64,000 nucleotides of DNA from Sedimentisphaerales bacterium (GCA_016936075.1 JAFGPS010000134.1:1-64000), one strand, 5' to 3'. Positions 15,888 through 25,759 are shown, counted from the first letter of the stretch. Notes: generated by a model not told the origin, from the letters alone. A program made the numbers and translations.

Positions 15888-17714
15888 ATGAAACCAATTA
15901 TAGAAATACTCGAAGAAAAAATAAGTGCCGTAATGTCCGAAGTTGCTGGGCAGGAAAAATGTTCTGCGGTTATCAAGCAGGCGAGTGACCCGAAATTCGG
16001 AGACTACCAGGCCAATGGCATTATGGCTCTGGCGAAACAACTCAAAACCAATCCTCGCAAACTCGCCGACCAGGTTGTAGAAAAACTCGATATAAGCGAT
16101 ATTTGCGAATCTCCAGAAATAGCCGGACCAGGATTTATAAATCTGAGACTGAAACCAGAATTTATTTCAAACGGACTTCTCGAAATCAATAAAGATTCAG
16201 TAAACCTTGCAGTAGAAAAAACAACAGAACCGAAAAATGCCGTTGTCGATTTTTCGGGTCCCAACATTGCAAAACAAATGCACGTAGGCCATTTGCGAAG
16301 CACAATCATAGGCGATTGTATTTGCAGAATGCTTAAATTTCTCGGCCATAACGTTATCCCCCAAAACCATGTTGGAGATTGGGGTACGCAGTTTGGAATG
16401 CTCATAGCTTATCTAAAAGATCAGCAACATAATGTCGATCCAGATTTTGTAGTGACATTCGACAACGATTCTGGCGAAATTACTGAGGATATTGAAAAGG
16501 CTAATTCTATTTTTGTTGAAATTAGCGACTTAGAGAAATTTTACCGTGACGCGAAACAAAAATTTGATATTGATCCTGAATTTAAGAAATGGGCACGAAC
16601 AAGCGTCTTTTTGCTTCAAAGACGAAATAAAGAAGAAGTTTTAATGTGGGAAGCGATTGTGAGAGCTTCCAGAGAGCATTATCTACCTATTTATGAGAGG
16701 CTAAAAGTAAATTTAAAGGCGAAGGATGAGAGGGGGGAAAGTGCTTATAACGATGATTTGCCTCATGTTGTTGCAGATTTGAAAAAGGCAAATTTAGCAA
16801 AAGAATCTGATGGAGCGATGTGTGTTTTTCTTGATGGATTTAAGAATAAAGAAGGTGAGCCTTTACCTTTTATTATTCAGAAGTCAGATGGAGCGTTTTT
16901 ATATGCAACGACAGATTTGGCGGCTTTGCGGTATCGTGTGGGTAAATTAAAGGCTGATGAGATAATTTATGTAACTGACGCAAGGCAAAAGCTGCATTTT
17001 GAGATGTTGTTTGCGGTAGCGCGTAAAGCAGGTTGGGCGAATGACAATGTAAAGCTTAATCATGTAATGTTTGGTAGTGTTTTGGGTGAGAACGGCCAGC
17101 CGCTAAAGACTCGTTCGGGTGAGAATGTGAAGTTGAAAGAATTGCTCGATGAAGCGATTGAGCGTGCTACAAAAGTTGTCGAGCAGAAAAATCCTGAGTT
17201 GTCGTTGGAAGAGAAAAAGAAAATTGCCCAGGCCGTTGGGATAGGTGCTGTTAAGTATGCGGATTATTCTAATAACCGCACGAGTGATTATGTGTTCAGC
17301 TTCGATAAGATGCTCGCTATGGAAGGAAACACCGCTCCCTATATGCAATATGCCTATGCTCGTATAAAATCGATTGAGCGCAAAGCAGAGAGCAAGGGAG
17401 TCGATATAGCAACTGAGCTTGGAAGTATTAGTACATTGAATTTAAGTGAGCCTACAGAGCTTGAGCTTGCCAAACACCTTATGCGTTACGGCGAAGCGAT
17501 TCAATATGCGGTTAGTGACTTCAAACCGAATTATCTTACAGCTTATCTTTACGAGCTTGCCCAGAAATTCAGTACATTTTATACGAGTTGTCCCGTTCTT
17601 ATAGCCGAGCCTGACCAGAGGCCCACAAGATTGCTATTATGCGATTTAACCGCTCGAACAATCAAGCACGGCCTGACAGAATTGTTAGGTATCGACGTAG
17701 TCGAACAAATGTAG
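15888..17714 (+). CDS. argS: Arginyl-tRNA synthetase
   Basis: Class I synthetase of 608 residues that charges tRNA-Arg. The N-terminal Add-1 domain (about 1-115) precedes the HIGH-type motif HVGHLRSTIIGDCI and the WGTQFGML segment. The KMSK region is replaced by FGSVLGENGQPLKTRSG, as usual in many ArgRS. PYMQYAYARIKSI opens the anticodon-binding DALR domain, and the protein ends GIDVVEQM. The ATG at 15888 is chosen because the protein begins MKPIIEILEE; in-frame codons further upstream would run back into the REP. No good ribosome binding site is visible, possibly because the REP sits 16 bases upstream. Its last codons form the first copy of a 14-base tandem repeat leading into the next gene. 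Confidence 0.96.
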   Translation: MKPIIEILEEKISAVMSEVAGQEKCSAVIKQASDPKFGDYQANGIMALAKQLKTNPRKLADQVVEKLDISDICESPEIAGPGFINLRLKPEFISNGLLEINKDSVNLAVEKTTEPKNAVVDFSGPNIAKQMHVGHLRSTIIGDCICRMLKFLGHNVIPQNHVGDWGTQFGMLIAYLKDQQHNVDPDFVVTFDNDSGEITEDIEKANSIFVEISDLEKFYRDAKQKFDIDPEFKKWARTSVFLLQRRNKEEVLMWEAIVRASREHYLPIYERLKVNLKAKDERGESAYNDDLPHVVADLKKANLAKESDGAMCVFLDGFKNKEGEPLPFIIQKSDGAFLYATTDLAALRYRVGKLKADEIIYVTDARQKLHFEMLFAVARKAGWANDNVKLNHVMFGSVLGENGQPLKTRSGENVKLKELLDEAIERATKVVEQKNPELSLEEKKKIAQAVGIGAVKYADYSNNRTSDYVFSFDKMLAMEGNTAPYMQYAYARIKSIERKAESKGVDIATELGSISTLNLSEPTELELAKHLMRYGEAIQYAVSDFKPNYLTAYLYELAQKFSTFYTSCPVLIAEPDQRPTRLLLCDLTARTIKHGLTELLGIDVVEQM

Positions 17715-17739
17715 AGGAACAAATGTAGAGGAACAAATG
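17701..17739 (+). repeat. 14-nt tandem repeat joining argS to yjbQ, with an ATG-TAG minimal frame
   Basis: The unit AGGAACAAATGTAG occurs three times in succession. The first (with TCGAACAAATGTAG) ends argS as Gln-Met-stop, the second is complete, and the third supplies AGGAACAA plus the ATG (17737) of the next gene. The middle unit is a ribosome-binding-like AGGAA followed by ATG and immediately TAG. Confidence 0.85.
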
Positions 17740-18147
17740 AAAATAATAAATGATAATTTTAATGTAAGTACACGCGGCCGGAATCAGATGATTGATATTA
17801 CAAGCCAGATTCAGTCTATCGTGAACGATTCAGGTATTTCCGATGGTGATGTTGTAGTATATTGTCCTCATACTACAGCTGGTATAACAATTAATGAAAA
17901 CGCTGACCCCGATGTGCAGCATGATATACTCTTAACTCTTGAAAACATATTTCCGCAGCGCCGAGCAGGTTACAGGCATTCTGAAGGCAATTCTGATTCG
18001 CATTGCAAAAGCTCTCTTGTCGGCTGCAGCGAACTGGTACTGATTAAGAAAGGTTGCCTGATACTTGGAACCTGGCAATCTGTGTTTTTCTGCGAGTTCG
18101 ACGGTCCAAGAAACAGAAATGTTATAGTGCAGGTTCGAGGACAATAG
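17737..18147 (+). CDS. yjbQ: YjbQ/UPF0047 family protein (secondary thiamine-phosphate synthase-like)
   Basis: The 136-residue protein has the family signature HTTAGITINENADPDV, then RHSEGNSDSHCKSSLVG and GTWQSVFFCEFDGPR. Conserved His, Asp and Cys line the pocket. Family members show weak thiamine-phosphate synthase activity, but their physiological role is unresolved. It is probably cotranscribed with argS; AGGAA in the tandem repeat serves as the ribosome binding site. Confidence 0.92.
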   Translation: MKIINDNFNVSTRGRNQMIDITSQIQSIVNDSGISDGDVVVYCPHTTAGITINENADPDVQHDILLTLENIFPQRRAGYRHSEGNSDSHCKSSLVGCSELVLIKKGCLILGTWQSVFFCEFDGPRNRNVIVQVRGQ

Positions 18148-18169
18148 TACTTAAAAAATCACATTATAT

Positions 18170-18958
18170 ATGACAATGAAAGCGATTGTTCAATTACAAA
18201 ACATTATTTTCAAACGTAATGACCGTACTATACTCAATGACATTTCCTGGGCTATCGAGAAAAACCAGCATTGGGCATTACTCGGTGCCAACGGCTCCGG
18301 CAAAACCTCACTATTAAAAATTATCACTGGTTATGAATGGCCCACTCAAGGCTCAGTTCGTGTATTTGGCCAGCGTTTTGGTGAATGCAATCTTCGTGAG
18401 ATTCGCAAGCATATAGGCTGGGTAAGTACTGCTCTGGAACACAGGCTGCCGGAAAAGGATTCGGCAATTGAGATAGTTCTCTCTGGTATTGATGCTTCAA
18501 TGGGGATTTTTCGCGATATAACTGAAAAGGACCTCAAGCTTGCTCAAGATGCCCTTGCAATGGTCAATGCTTCTGATTGTGCAGATAGAAAATTCGGTAT
18601 TCTTTCGCAGGGTGAACAGCAGCGAATACTTATCGCACGAGCATTGGTAAATCAGCCGGGATTACTGATTTTAGATGAACCTTGCGCAGGACTCGATCCG
18701 GCGGCGAAGGTACGATTTCTGGATGATCTTTCTCATCTTAGAAATCGCAGCGATTCTCCTACTATGATATTTGTAACTCACCATATAGAAGAAATCGACT
18801 CGTGGATAAATCATGTCGTGATCCTGAAAAACGGTGAAGTCCTCTCGTCAGGCTTGAAGAATGAAGTTCTTACAACTGATATATTAAGCCGAGCATTTGA
18901 TATGGATATGCTTGTTCAAAAAGAGGGACAAAAATATTATATAAGACAACACTTCTGA
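18170..18958 (+). CDS. Stand-alone ABC transporter ATP-binding protein
   Basis: The 262-residue nucleotide-binding domain has Walker A GANGSGKTS, signature LSQGEQQR, Walker B LLILDEPCAGLD and the switch histidine in VTHHIEEI. It is most like the iron/molybdenum-type (YlmA/ModF-like) single-domain ATPases. No permease or binding-protein gene is adjacent, so the transported substrate or a non-transport role is open. The second codon pair offers an alternative ATG at 18176. It ends just before a 553-base gene-free region. Confidence 0.88.
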   Translation: MTMKAIVQLQNIIFKRNDRTILNDISWAIEKNQHWALLGANGSGKTSLLKIITGYEWPTQGSVRVFGQRFGECNLREIRKHIGWVSTALEHRLPEKDSAIEIVLSGIDASMGIFRDITEKDLKLAQDALAMVNASDCADRKFGILSQGEQQRILIARALVNQPGLLILDEPCAGLDPAAKVRFLDDLSHLRNRSDSPTMIFVTHHIEEIDSWINHVVILKNGEVLSSGLKNEVLTTDILSRAFDMDMLVQKEGQKYYIRQHF

Positions 18959-19010
18959 ATTTTTTTGAGGCAATGGTTTTGAAAAGTTATTTATCAATGC
19001 GCAGAAAAAG

Positions 19011-19073
19011 GGCGAGGAGGCGGATCCGGCTGGGGGGGAGACCGGTGTACCACACTGCCTCGCCGAGGTTTTT
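19011..19073 (+). ncRNA. Candidate structured RNA or strong terminator in a gene-free region
   Basis: A GC-rich island stands out in the otherwise AT-rich 18959-19511 gap. GGCGAGG (19011-19017) pairs with CCTCGCC (19058-19064). Inside, CCGG/CCGG and GTGT/ACAC can form two small hairpins, making a three-way junction. GAGG and a T5 run (19069-19073) follow, as at a 3' end. It is not SRP RNA, because the GGAAGCAGCC core is absent. Downstream, 19074-19511 shows nothing beyond AT-rich sequence. It may simply terminate the ABC gene, but the size and branching exceed a simple terminator. Confidence 0.45.
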
Positions 19074-19511
19074 AGAATTGCTTAAACAGCAATTTTTTTC
19101 GTAATATATAGAAAAACTATCTTCAAGTTCTTATAAGAAAAAACTAAATATCTACCAGTATAGGCAAAAACAAAAGGGCACTCAAACAAACCCCCTAACA
19201 ATATTCAATCAATATTAAGATTATTATATTAAATCTTATAAAAAAAGCAAGTAAAAAATGGCTATTTTGACTTTCTATCATTATTTTTTCAAATAAATTC
19301 AGTACCAGTATATTAATCTATTGTCAATATAGTTATTACTGGAACATATTAAGTACTATAAGAATAATTCGTATGATTTCCAAAAAACGTAAGAAAAAAA
19401 GTTAAAAATTCCGTACTTATAATTTTATACTGGAAAAATTCTGATATCTTGATATTTTTAAGATATGTTTTTTTATTATGATGAATTTGTTAAATACCAA
19501 ACTGCTGTAAT

Positions 19512-20228
19512 ATGAATAAAATATCCGAAAGAATCAAGCGTGTAGAAGAGAATATCTGCTCGGCCTGTTCCAGAAGCGGCAGAGAACGAAGTGAAGTAAA
19601 CCTCGTCGTAGTTACAAAATCAGCCTCGTTTGAAGCAATTTTAGAGGTTCTTAAGCTTGGAATAACTGAATTTGGCGAAAACCGTGTTCAACAGCTTAAA
19701 AAGGTTGCATCCCAATTACTGGATACTTTCAAAGACAGGGATCCTGAGATATTGCGTAAAATCAACTGGCACATGATTGGGCACCTTCAGCGAAATAAAG
19801 TTAGACAGGTATTATCTTCAGTTTCCTTGATTCATTCCGTCGATACGCTTCGTTTGGCCGAAGAAATCAATGCCGGAGCAAAAAAATTAAATTTACGCCC
19901 GAAAATACTTCTCCAGGTTAACACGTCTAATGAGCCGCAAAAATACGGCGTTCCTGTTGGTGCTGCAATTCATCTTGCCGAACAGTTTGAGACCTTGCAT
20001 AACGTGGAGTTGGTCGGTTTAATGACTATGGGGCCTCTTACACTTGACAAAAACGTAGTTCGTTCATGTTTTTCCCGTGCCGCTGAGTTATTTTATGAGA
20101 TAAAAGGTGAAAAAATTGTCGGTCCTCGATTTGCACAACTTAGTATGGGCATGAGTTCAGATTATGAAATAGCGGTTGAAGAAGGAGCAACCATTCTTCG
20201 AATCGGCTCTGCAATCTTTGCAGGATAG
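19512..20228 (+). CDS. yggS: YggS/PROSC family PLP homeostasis protein
   Basis: The 238-residue alanine-racemase-like barrel binds pyridoxal 5'-phosphate. The PLP lysine lies in VVVTKS (about residue 37), followed by GITEFGENRVQQL, WHMIGHLQRNKV and the terminal phosphate-binding stretch LSMGMSSDYEIAVEEGATILRIG. Homologues keep free PLP low and affect amino-acid metabolism; they have no known racemase activity. No good ribosome binding site precedes the ATG. It is monocistronic as far as can be seen. Confidence 0.95.
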   Translation: MNKISERIKRVEENICSACSRSGRERSEVNLVVVTKSASFEAILEVLKLGITEFGENRVQQLKKVASQLLDTFKDRDPEILRKINWHMIGHLQRNKVRQVLSSVSLIHSVDTLRLAEEINAGAKKLNLRPKILLQVNTSNEPQKYGVPVGAAIHLAEQFETLHNVELVGLMTMGPLTLDKNVVRSCFSRAAELFYEIKGEKIVGPRFAQLSMGMSSDYEIAVEEGATILRIGSAIFAG

Positions 20229-20402
20229 CTGAAAAAATATTAAAAATTAACAAAGTCCCCTCCAAAACATGCCGAAAATTAGCATGTAAACAATGATTTG
20301 CTGCTTTTAATCAGTAATAATGCTGTATGGTCTTATAATTTAGTATTGATTTAAAGCATGACAGGCAAATCCAGGCCCTATAACATTAGGGGAATATTTG
20401 TA

Positions 20403-21674
20403 ATGGAAAAAGTTGATTTACTCAACGCAATTGATTTGTCAAGCAGTTACACCGATGTGTTGTATCTTACAAACCGGAATATGCTTCCGCACGAAGTAAA
20501 AAAACTTTTCAAGCACAAAAAAATCTCCTATCGTATTCTTTCCATAGAAAAATTCTCAGAGGTTCGCGGCAGTCTTGATTTAATTGGAACTGTTGTTATA
20601 GATATTATTAAATCTGATTTCTCAGATAAAATTGTTCGTATTATCGAATCTCTTGAGATTAAGCATATTGGAGTAATTTTAATCACAGAAAAAACTGAAG
20701 AACCTGTAAAAAGTTTCTCTTTATCGCCAATAAAGAACAGTTTTTCACTGAGTAAAACTTCGGAATCTGTTTCCATAGATGATTTGTGGGCAAGAATAAG
20801 TGTTAATCTCTCATCCCGGAAGAGAAATTCAGGAATGTCTGTCATACCTGCAACACCGCTAAAGCAGGTTCATACTATTTATAAAAACAAATTAGCCGAA
20901 CAGCTTGTCTCGACCAAGTCATTAGTAGAAAACTTATCGGAACAACTTCGTTTGGCAGGTCTTGTTCAGCAGGATTTTCTTCCTAAAGTTTTGCCCAGTG
21001 ACGACAAGATTCAGTGGGCTACATTTTTTATGCCGGCTGAGTGGGTTTCCGGAGATATTTATGATATTGTACGTTTAGACGAAAATCACATTGCATTCTA
21101 TATAGCTGATGTTGTCGGTCATGGAATGCCGGCCGCTTTGCTTACAATATTTTTAAAACAAGCAATGGTAATGAGAAAAACTATAGGAAACAACTACAAA
21201 ATATTTTCACCTGCGGAAGTAGTAAAAGCACTCAATATCAAAATGGCGGCACAAAAACTATCCGGTTATCAGTTCGCAACCTGTTGTTATTGTCTTTTAA
21301 ATACAAAAACACTGGAATTATCATATGCTCGTGCCGGACATCCCTATCCTATTTTAATCAGGCCTGGAAAAGAGCCTGAACAATTGGAAGTTAGAGGTTC
21401 TCTGCTTGGTGTTTTCGAGCAGGCCGAATATCACGAGAATACTATTCAATTACAGCAGGGCGATAAAATTCTGATGTATTCTGATGGTGCTGAATCCTGT
21501 GTTGGAAATTTCAATGATAAAGCAGGTTTTTGCTTTACAGAACAGTTTCATGATTTCAAGAATATGCCAATTCTCGATTTGATGTATGGATACAGTACTT
21601 TTATACAGGAAAAGGAATTCAGCCAGGCTGAAATCGATGATGTTACCATGTTGGGTCTTGAAATCATAACTTGA
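20403..21674 (+). CDS. PP2C-type serine phosphatase (SpoIIE/RsbU family) with degenerate receiver-like N-terminus
   Basis: Of 423 residues, the first ~120 resemble a response-regulator fold but lack obvious phospho-acceptor motifs. A short coiled coil (about 165-195) leads into a SpoIIE-type PP2C domain. It has metal-binding motifs VSGDIYDIV, IADVVGHGMPAAL, LMYSDGAES and IDDVTMLGLEI. Such proteins act in partner-switching pathways controlling sigma factors or secretion. AGGGGA at 20388-20393 supports the ATG at 20403 over an upstream in-frame ATG at 20358. No anti-sigma or STAS gene is adjacent. Confidence 0.88.
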   Translation: MEKVDLLNAIDLSSSYTDVLYLTNRNMLPHEVKKLFKHKKISYRILSIEKFSEVRGSLDLIGTVVIDIIKSDFSDKIVRIIESLEIKHIGVILITEKTEEPVKSFSLSPIKNSFSLSKTSESVSIDDLWARISVNLSSRKRNSGMSVIPATPLKQVHTIYKNKLAEQLVSTKSLVENLSEQLRLAGLVQQDFLPKVLPSDDKIQWATFFMPAEWVSGDIYDIVRLDENHIAFYIADVVGHGMPAALLTIFLKQAMVMRKTIGNNYKIFSPAEVVKALNIKMAAQKLSGYQFATCCYCLLNTKTLELSYARAGHPYPILIRPGKEPEQLEVRGSLLGVFEQAEYHENTIQLQQGDKILMYSDGAESCVGNFNDKAGFCFTEQFHDFKNMPILDLMYGYSTFIQEKEFSQAEIDDVTMLGLEIIT

Positions 21675-21732
21675 TCCTCATTTTTTGTATTATTATTGCC
21701 TTTTTGATTTTTCCCCCTAACCAGAAAATTAC

Positions 21733-21760
21733 TTGCAAAAACATATTTTCGCGTTATACT
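21733..21760 (+). promoter_or_regulatory. Sigma-70-like promoter of accBC
   Basis: TTGCAA at 21733-21738 and TATACT at 21755-21760 are 16 bases apart, about 70 bases before the accB ATG. Prediction from consensus. Confidence 0.5.
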
Positions 21761-21831
21761 TCTTTTTTAACTTCTTTTTCATTGCATAGAAGATTGTACG
21801 CAATGTGAACTAATAGAAAAGGAATATAGCG

Positions 21832-22317
21832 ATGGCGGATAAAGACATCGACATAAAAAAAATAAAAGAATTAATTGATATAATGAAGCAAAACGGACTT
21901 GAAGTGATTGAAATAAATCATGGTGATGATAAGATTTATCTCAAAAGAAGCCAGCCTCAATCATTTTCAGGGCCTATAATAACCTCAATGCCGACAATTA
22001 AACCTGAAATGGCGCCGTCTTCAGGACAGGCAAATGTAACCAATTCTTCAGGTTCAGCCGTTCCGGTTGATGATAGTTTAATTACAATAAAATCGCCTTT
22101 AGTTGGTACATTTTATGCCAAACCGAGTCCCGATTCTGACCCATTTGTGGAAACCGGAACACCAGTTGAGCCTCAGACGGTAGTTTGTATTATCGAAGCG
22201 ATGAAAGTTATGAATGAGATTAAAGCTGAGACCAGCGGAACTATTGTCGAAGCATTTGTAACCGATGGTCAGGCTGTAGAATATGGCCAGGTGCTTTTTA
22301 AGGTCAAACCGGATTAA
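21832..22317 (+). CDS. accB: Biotin carboxyl carrier protein of acetyl-CoA carboxylase
   Basis: The 161-residue carrier has an N-terminal helix region ([21 protein letters not shown]), a Pro/Ser-rich linker (about 45-80) and a C-terminal biotinyl domain. That domain contains the EAMKVMNE site, where K125 would carry biotin. It shuttles CO2 between biotin carboxylase and carboxyltransferase in fatty-acid synthesis. AAAAGGAA precedes the ATG. accC follows after 43 bases with its own AGAAGGGGAA, so the two form an operon. Confidence 0.96.
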   Translation: MADKDIDIKKIKELIDIMKQNGLEVIEINHGDDKIYLKRSQPQSFSGPIITSMPTIKPEMAPSSGQANVTNSSGSAVPVDDSLITIKSPLVGTFYAKPSPDSDPFVETGTPVEPQTVVCIIEAMKVMNEIKAETSGTIVEAFVTDGQAVEYGQVLFKVKPD

Positions 22318-22360
22318 TCAAGATGAATAGTCCCTGCCAGTACCATAAGAGAAGGGGAAT

Positions 22361-23698
22361 ATGTTTTCAAAAATTCTGATTGCAAATCGTGGTGAAATAG
22401 CGCTTAGAATTATTCGAGCCTGCCATGAACTAAATATTGAAGCGGTTGCGGTTTATTCCGAAGCTGACAAGGAGGCTCCATATTTACAACTTGCCGACGA
22501 AGCAATTTGTATAGGTCCCGCCGATTGTTCAAAAAGTTATCTTAATATCGCAAGTATTATAAGTGCCGCTGAAATTACTGATGTAGAAGCAATTCATCCC
22601 GGATATGGCTTTTTGGCGGAAAATACAGAATTTGCACAGATATGCGGTGAATGCGGCATTACGTTCATTGGCCCGCCTGTAGAAGCCATGAAAAATCTCG
22701 GTGATAAAGTCATGGCTCGAAAAATCGCAAAACAGGCTAAAGTGCGGTGTGTTCCGGGTTCTGTTGGAACTATTGAAGATGGCCCTGAAGCTCTAAAGCT
22801 GGCTAATGATATGGGATACCCTGTAATAATCAAAGCATCGGCAGGGGGCGGTGGCCGCGGTATGAGAATTGTTCATAACGATATTTCTCTGCGGTCGGCA
22901 ATTAATTCAGCTCGTGCCGAAGCAGAAGTTGCATTCGGCAACGGTGACGTATATATGGAAAAATTTATTGTCGAGCCAAGACATGTCGAAGTGCAGGTTA
23001 TGGCCGATAGCAAAGGCCATGCGGTTCATTTTTATGAGAGAGACTGCTCTATCCAGCGAAGACATCAGAAAATGGTAGAGGAATCACCTTGCCCGATTCT
23101 TGATAAAAAAACTCGCGAGGAGCTTTGTGGGTCGGCATTGAGAATAATAAAAGAATCAAAATATGTAAATGCCGCTACTGTAGAATTTCTTTTGGATAAG
23201 GATAAGAATTTTTATTTTATTGAAGCAAACGCAAGAATACAGGTCGAACATCCTGTAACAGAAATGGTTACAGGTCACGACTTAATTAAATTGCAGCTTC
23301 AAATTGCTTCGGGTATGCCTTTAACGTTAACCCAAAAAAATATTAAGCTTAACGGTGTTGCTATTGAATGCAGAGTTAATGCAGAAGACCCGGATAATAA
23401 TTTCTCTCCATGTCCTGGAAGAATTACACGATACATTCCGCCGGGAGGATTTGGAGTTCGTGTCGATACGCATGTTCATCAGGGCTGGAACGTTTCACCG
23501 ACATATGATTCGATGATTGCAAAGGTTATAGTTCATCAAAAAACACGTACAGAAGCCATTACGACAATGAAAAGAGCTTTGGGAGAATTTATTATCGAGC
23601 CAATTAAAACAACTATCCCGGCGTGTCTTGAAATACTCTCGCACAATCTCTTTGTTAAAAGTGAAGTCGATACAGGTTTTATCGAAAGAAACTTTTAA
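22361..23698 (+). CDS. accC: Biotin carboxylase subunit of acetyl-CoA carboxylase
   Basis: The 445-residue ATP-grasp enzyme carboxylates biotin on AccB. Motifs: [17 protein letters not shown] at the N-terminus, the glycine-rich loop [26 protein letters not shown], the catalytic stretch [18 protein letters not shown], and the C-terminal ARVDTHV-like segment (here [10 protein letters not shown]). The length is standard. It forms an operon with accB. The carboxyltransferase genes accA/accD are not in the window. Confidence 0.97.
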   Translation: MFSKILIANRGEIALRIIRACHELNIEAVAVYSEADKEAPYLQLADEAICIGPADCSKSYLNIASIISAAEITDVEAIHPGYGFLAENTEFAQICGECGITFIGPPVEAMKNLGDKVMARKIAKQAKVRCVPGSVGTIEDGPEALKLANDMGYPVIIKASAGGGGRGMRIVHNDISLRSAINSARAEAEVAFGNGDVYMEKFIVEPRHVEVQVMADSKGHAVHFYERDCSIQRRHQKMVEESPCPILDKKTREELCGSALRIIKESKYVNAATVEFLLDKDKNFYFIEANARIQVEHPVTEMVTGHDLIKLQLQIASGMPLTLTQKNIKLNGVAIECRVNAEDPDNNFSPCPGRITRYIPPGGFGVRVDTHVHQGWNVSPTYDSMIAKVIVHQKTRTEAITTMKRALGEFIIEPIKTTIPACLEILSHNLFVKSEVDTGFIERNF

Positions 23699-23755
23699 TA
23701 CATTGTTTTTTTTAATCAAATTGTTCGCCATATCATTTTATTCGATATAGATACT

Positions 23756-24421
23756 ATGAAAGAGATCAGATTTAAAGCTGTTTTATTCGACCTTGACGGA
23801 ACTCTCCTCGATACACTTGAGGATTTAGCCAATTCCATGAATGTGATTTTGAATGCGCATGGAATGAATACTTTCCCAATTGACGATTATAAAGAATTTT
23901 TAGGTCTGGGCCTTGAAGCATTGATTAGATGTGTTATCCCTGAAGATAAGGTTAATGATAAAATTGTCGATGAGTTTCTTGCATGTATGCGGGTTGAATA
24001 TGGAAAACGCTGGGCTGAAAAAACAAAGCCGTATCCTGAAATACATGAATTGCTTGATGAATTGCAGGCAATGGATTTAAAACTGGTAGTTCTTTCCAAT
24101 AAAGCAGATGATTATACACAAATTATAGTCAGCAAACTTTTACCAAATTGGCAGTTTGATATAGTACGTGGACTAAAGGATGATTTCCCACCGAAACCTG
24201 ATCCTGCGTCAGCGTTGCAGATTGCTCATGAGCTTAAAATAGAACCCGCAGATTTTCTTTATCTTGGAGATACAGATATTGACATGCAAACCGCTAACGC
24301 AGCCGGTATGTACGCGGTTGGAGTACTATGGGGTTTCCGTACAGCCGATGAGTTGAATGAAAACGGCGCAAAAACACTTTTAGAATCACCTTTACAAGTG
24401 CTTGATTTGCTTAATAATTAG
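23756..24421 (+). CDS. HAD-family phosphatase, phosphoglycolate phosphatase-like
   Basis: The 221-residue protein has HAD motif I LFDLDGTLLDT, motif II VVLSNK, and motifs III/IV in PPKPDPAS and LYLGDTDIDMQTANAAGM. An alpha-helical cap lies between motifs I and II (about 20-90), which is the Gph/PGPase pattern. It probably removes phosphate from 2-phosphoglycolate or another small phosphoester. It converges on lysA with 12 bases between the stop codons. Confidence 0.88.
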   Translation: MKEIRFKAVLFDLDGTLLDTLEDLANSMNVILNAHGMNTFPIDDYKEFLGLGLEALIRCVIPEDKVNDKIVDEFLACMRVEYGKRWAEKTKPYPEIHELLDELQAMDLKLVVLSNKADDYTQIIVSKLLPNWQFDIVRGLKDDFPPKPDPASALQIAHELKIEPADFLYLGDTDIDMQTANAAGMYAVGVLWGFRTADELNENGAKTLLESPLQVLDLLNN

Positions 24422-24433
24422 AAAAAATACAAA

Positions 24434-25759
24434 TTAACCTTCCAATGCAATCAGGTCTTCGTAGGTTTCACGTTTCCTGATTATTGAGAAGTTGTCTCCA
24501 TCAACGAGGACTTCTGCGGCTCTGCAGCGTGCGTTGTAGTTGCTGCTCATTGTATAGCCGTAGGCTCCCGCGGTAAAGACAGCTAATAAATCTCCTCGTT
24601 TTACAGGAGGTAATGCTCTGTCCTTTGCCAGGAAGTCTGCACCTTCACAAATCGGGCCAACAACATCATAAATTTCTGTTCCATCTGTCTTAAAGTTTTG
24701 TTCCCTTTGGGATGGAATAAACTTTTCATCGACTTTCGCGGGCCAGATAAAGTGGAATGCTTCATAAAGAGAAGGTCTTATCAGGTCATTCATGCCCGCA
24801 TCGACGATAGCGAACTTTTTGCTTCCACCTTGTTTGTTATAAATAACACGTGTAAGGAGTATACCTGCGTTAGCACATATACTTTTGCCTGGCTCAAGAA
24901 TGAGTTTTAAGTTTTTATCTATTAGCAACGGCACGATTCCATCAGCATATTGTTGTGCCGATGGAACTGTATCTGATTCGTAATCAGCACCATAACCGCC
25001 TCCCAAATCGAGAGCTTCGACTGTATGGCCGCGTTTACGTATATCTTCTATTACAGGAAGAATTTTTTTAACTGCGTTAACATAAGGATCAATAGTTTTT
25101 CCGCCGCTTCCGAGGTGCACATGCACTGCGCACAGGCTAACATTTTCATCACCTGCGTATTTATCAAATATATTGATTGCATGTTCGATATCAACACCGA
25201 ATTTTGTTTCTTTTACACCTGTTGTAATATATGCATGAGTTTTATATTGAACATCAGGATTGATACGCAGTGCTGCTTTAGTTTTTTTACCTTGTTTTTT
25301 AGCAATCGTAATAAGATTTTCAAGTTCTTCCTGTGATTCAATATTGAAATATTCTATACCTGCATTCAATGCTTCAATTATCTCATTATCGGTTTTGCCT
25401 ACACCGGCATATACACTTTTTGATGCATCACCATTGGCTTTTTGAACTCTAAATAGTTCTCCGCCGCTTACAATATCGAATCCACTGCCTGCTTCAGCCA
25501 TGAATTTCAGGATATTAATATTGCCGCAGGCTTTTACTGAATAACATATAGTTGTTTCGATTTCACTGAATGCTTTCTGCATTTTATGCAAATGATCTAT
25601 GAATGTGTTTTTACTATATATATAAACAGGTGTTCCTACAGCTTGTGCAATTGTTTCTATTTTGACATTTTCAGCAAATAAATTGCCATTTTGATAGCTA
25701 AAATAATCCATAATATTATCCATATTATCAGTTTCTTGTAAAAATTCTTCTTTAAGCAC
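24434..25759 (-). CDS. lysA: Diaminopimelate decarboxylase
   Basis: This PLP enzyme of fold type III converts meso-diaminopimelate to lysine. PLP binding is at YSVKACGN, with GSGFDIVSGGEL, VHVHLGSGG, LDLGGGYGADY and the substrate-binding VGPICEGADFLAKDR and YGYTMSSNYNAR. The C-terminal barrel is complete. The GTG at 25759 gives 441 residues, but homologues usually begin at the MDYFSYQNG stretch, so the ATG at 25711 is an attractive alternative; neither has a clear ribosome binding site. Confidence 0.95.
   Translation of the reverse strand: MLKEEFLQETDNMDNIMDYFSYQNGNLFAENVKIETIAQAVGTPVYIYSKNTFIDHLHKMQKAFSEIETTICYSVKACGNINILKFMAEAGSGFDIVSGGELFRVQKANGDASKSVYAGVGKTDNEIIEALNAGIEYFNIESQEELENLITIAKKQGKKTKAALRINPDVQYKTHAYITTGVKETKFGVDIEHAINIFDKYAGDENVSLCAVHVHLGSGGKTIDPYVNAVKKILPVIEDIRKRGHTVEALDLGGGYGADYESDTVPSAQQYADGIVPLLIDKNLKLILEPGKSICANAGILLTRVIYNKQGGSKKFAIVDAGMNDLIRPSLYEAFHFIWPAKVDEKFIPSQREQNFKTDGTEIYDVVGPICEGADFLAKDRALPPVKRGDLLAVFTAGAYGYTMSSNYNARCRAAEVLVDGDNFSIIRKRETYEDLIALEG

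Noticed and set aside
19011-19073. Small SRP RNA (4.5S)
   Set aside because: The conserved GGAAGCAGCC apical core and asymmetric loop are absent.
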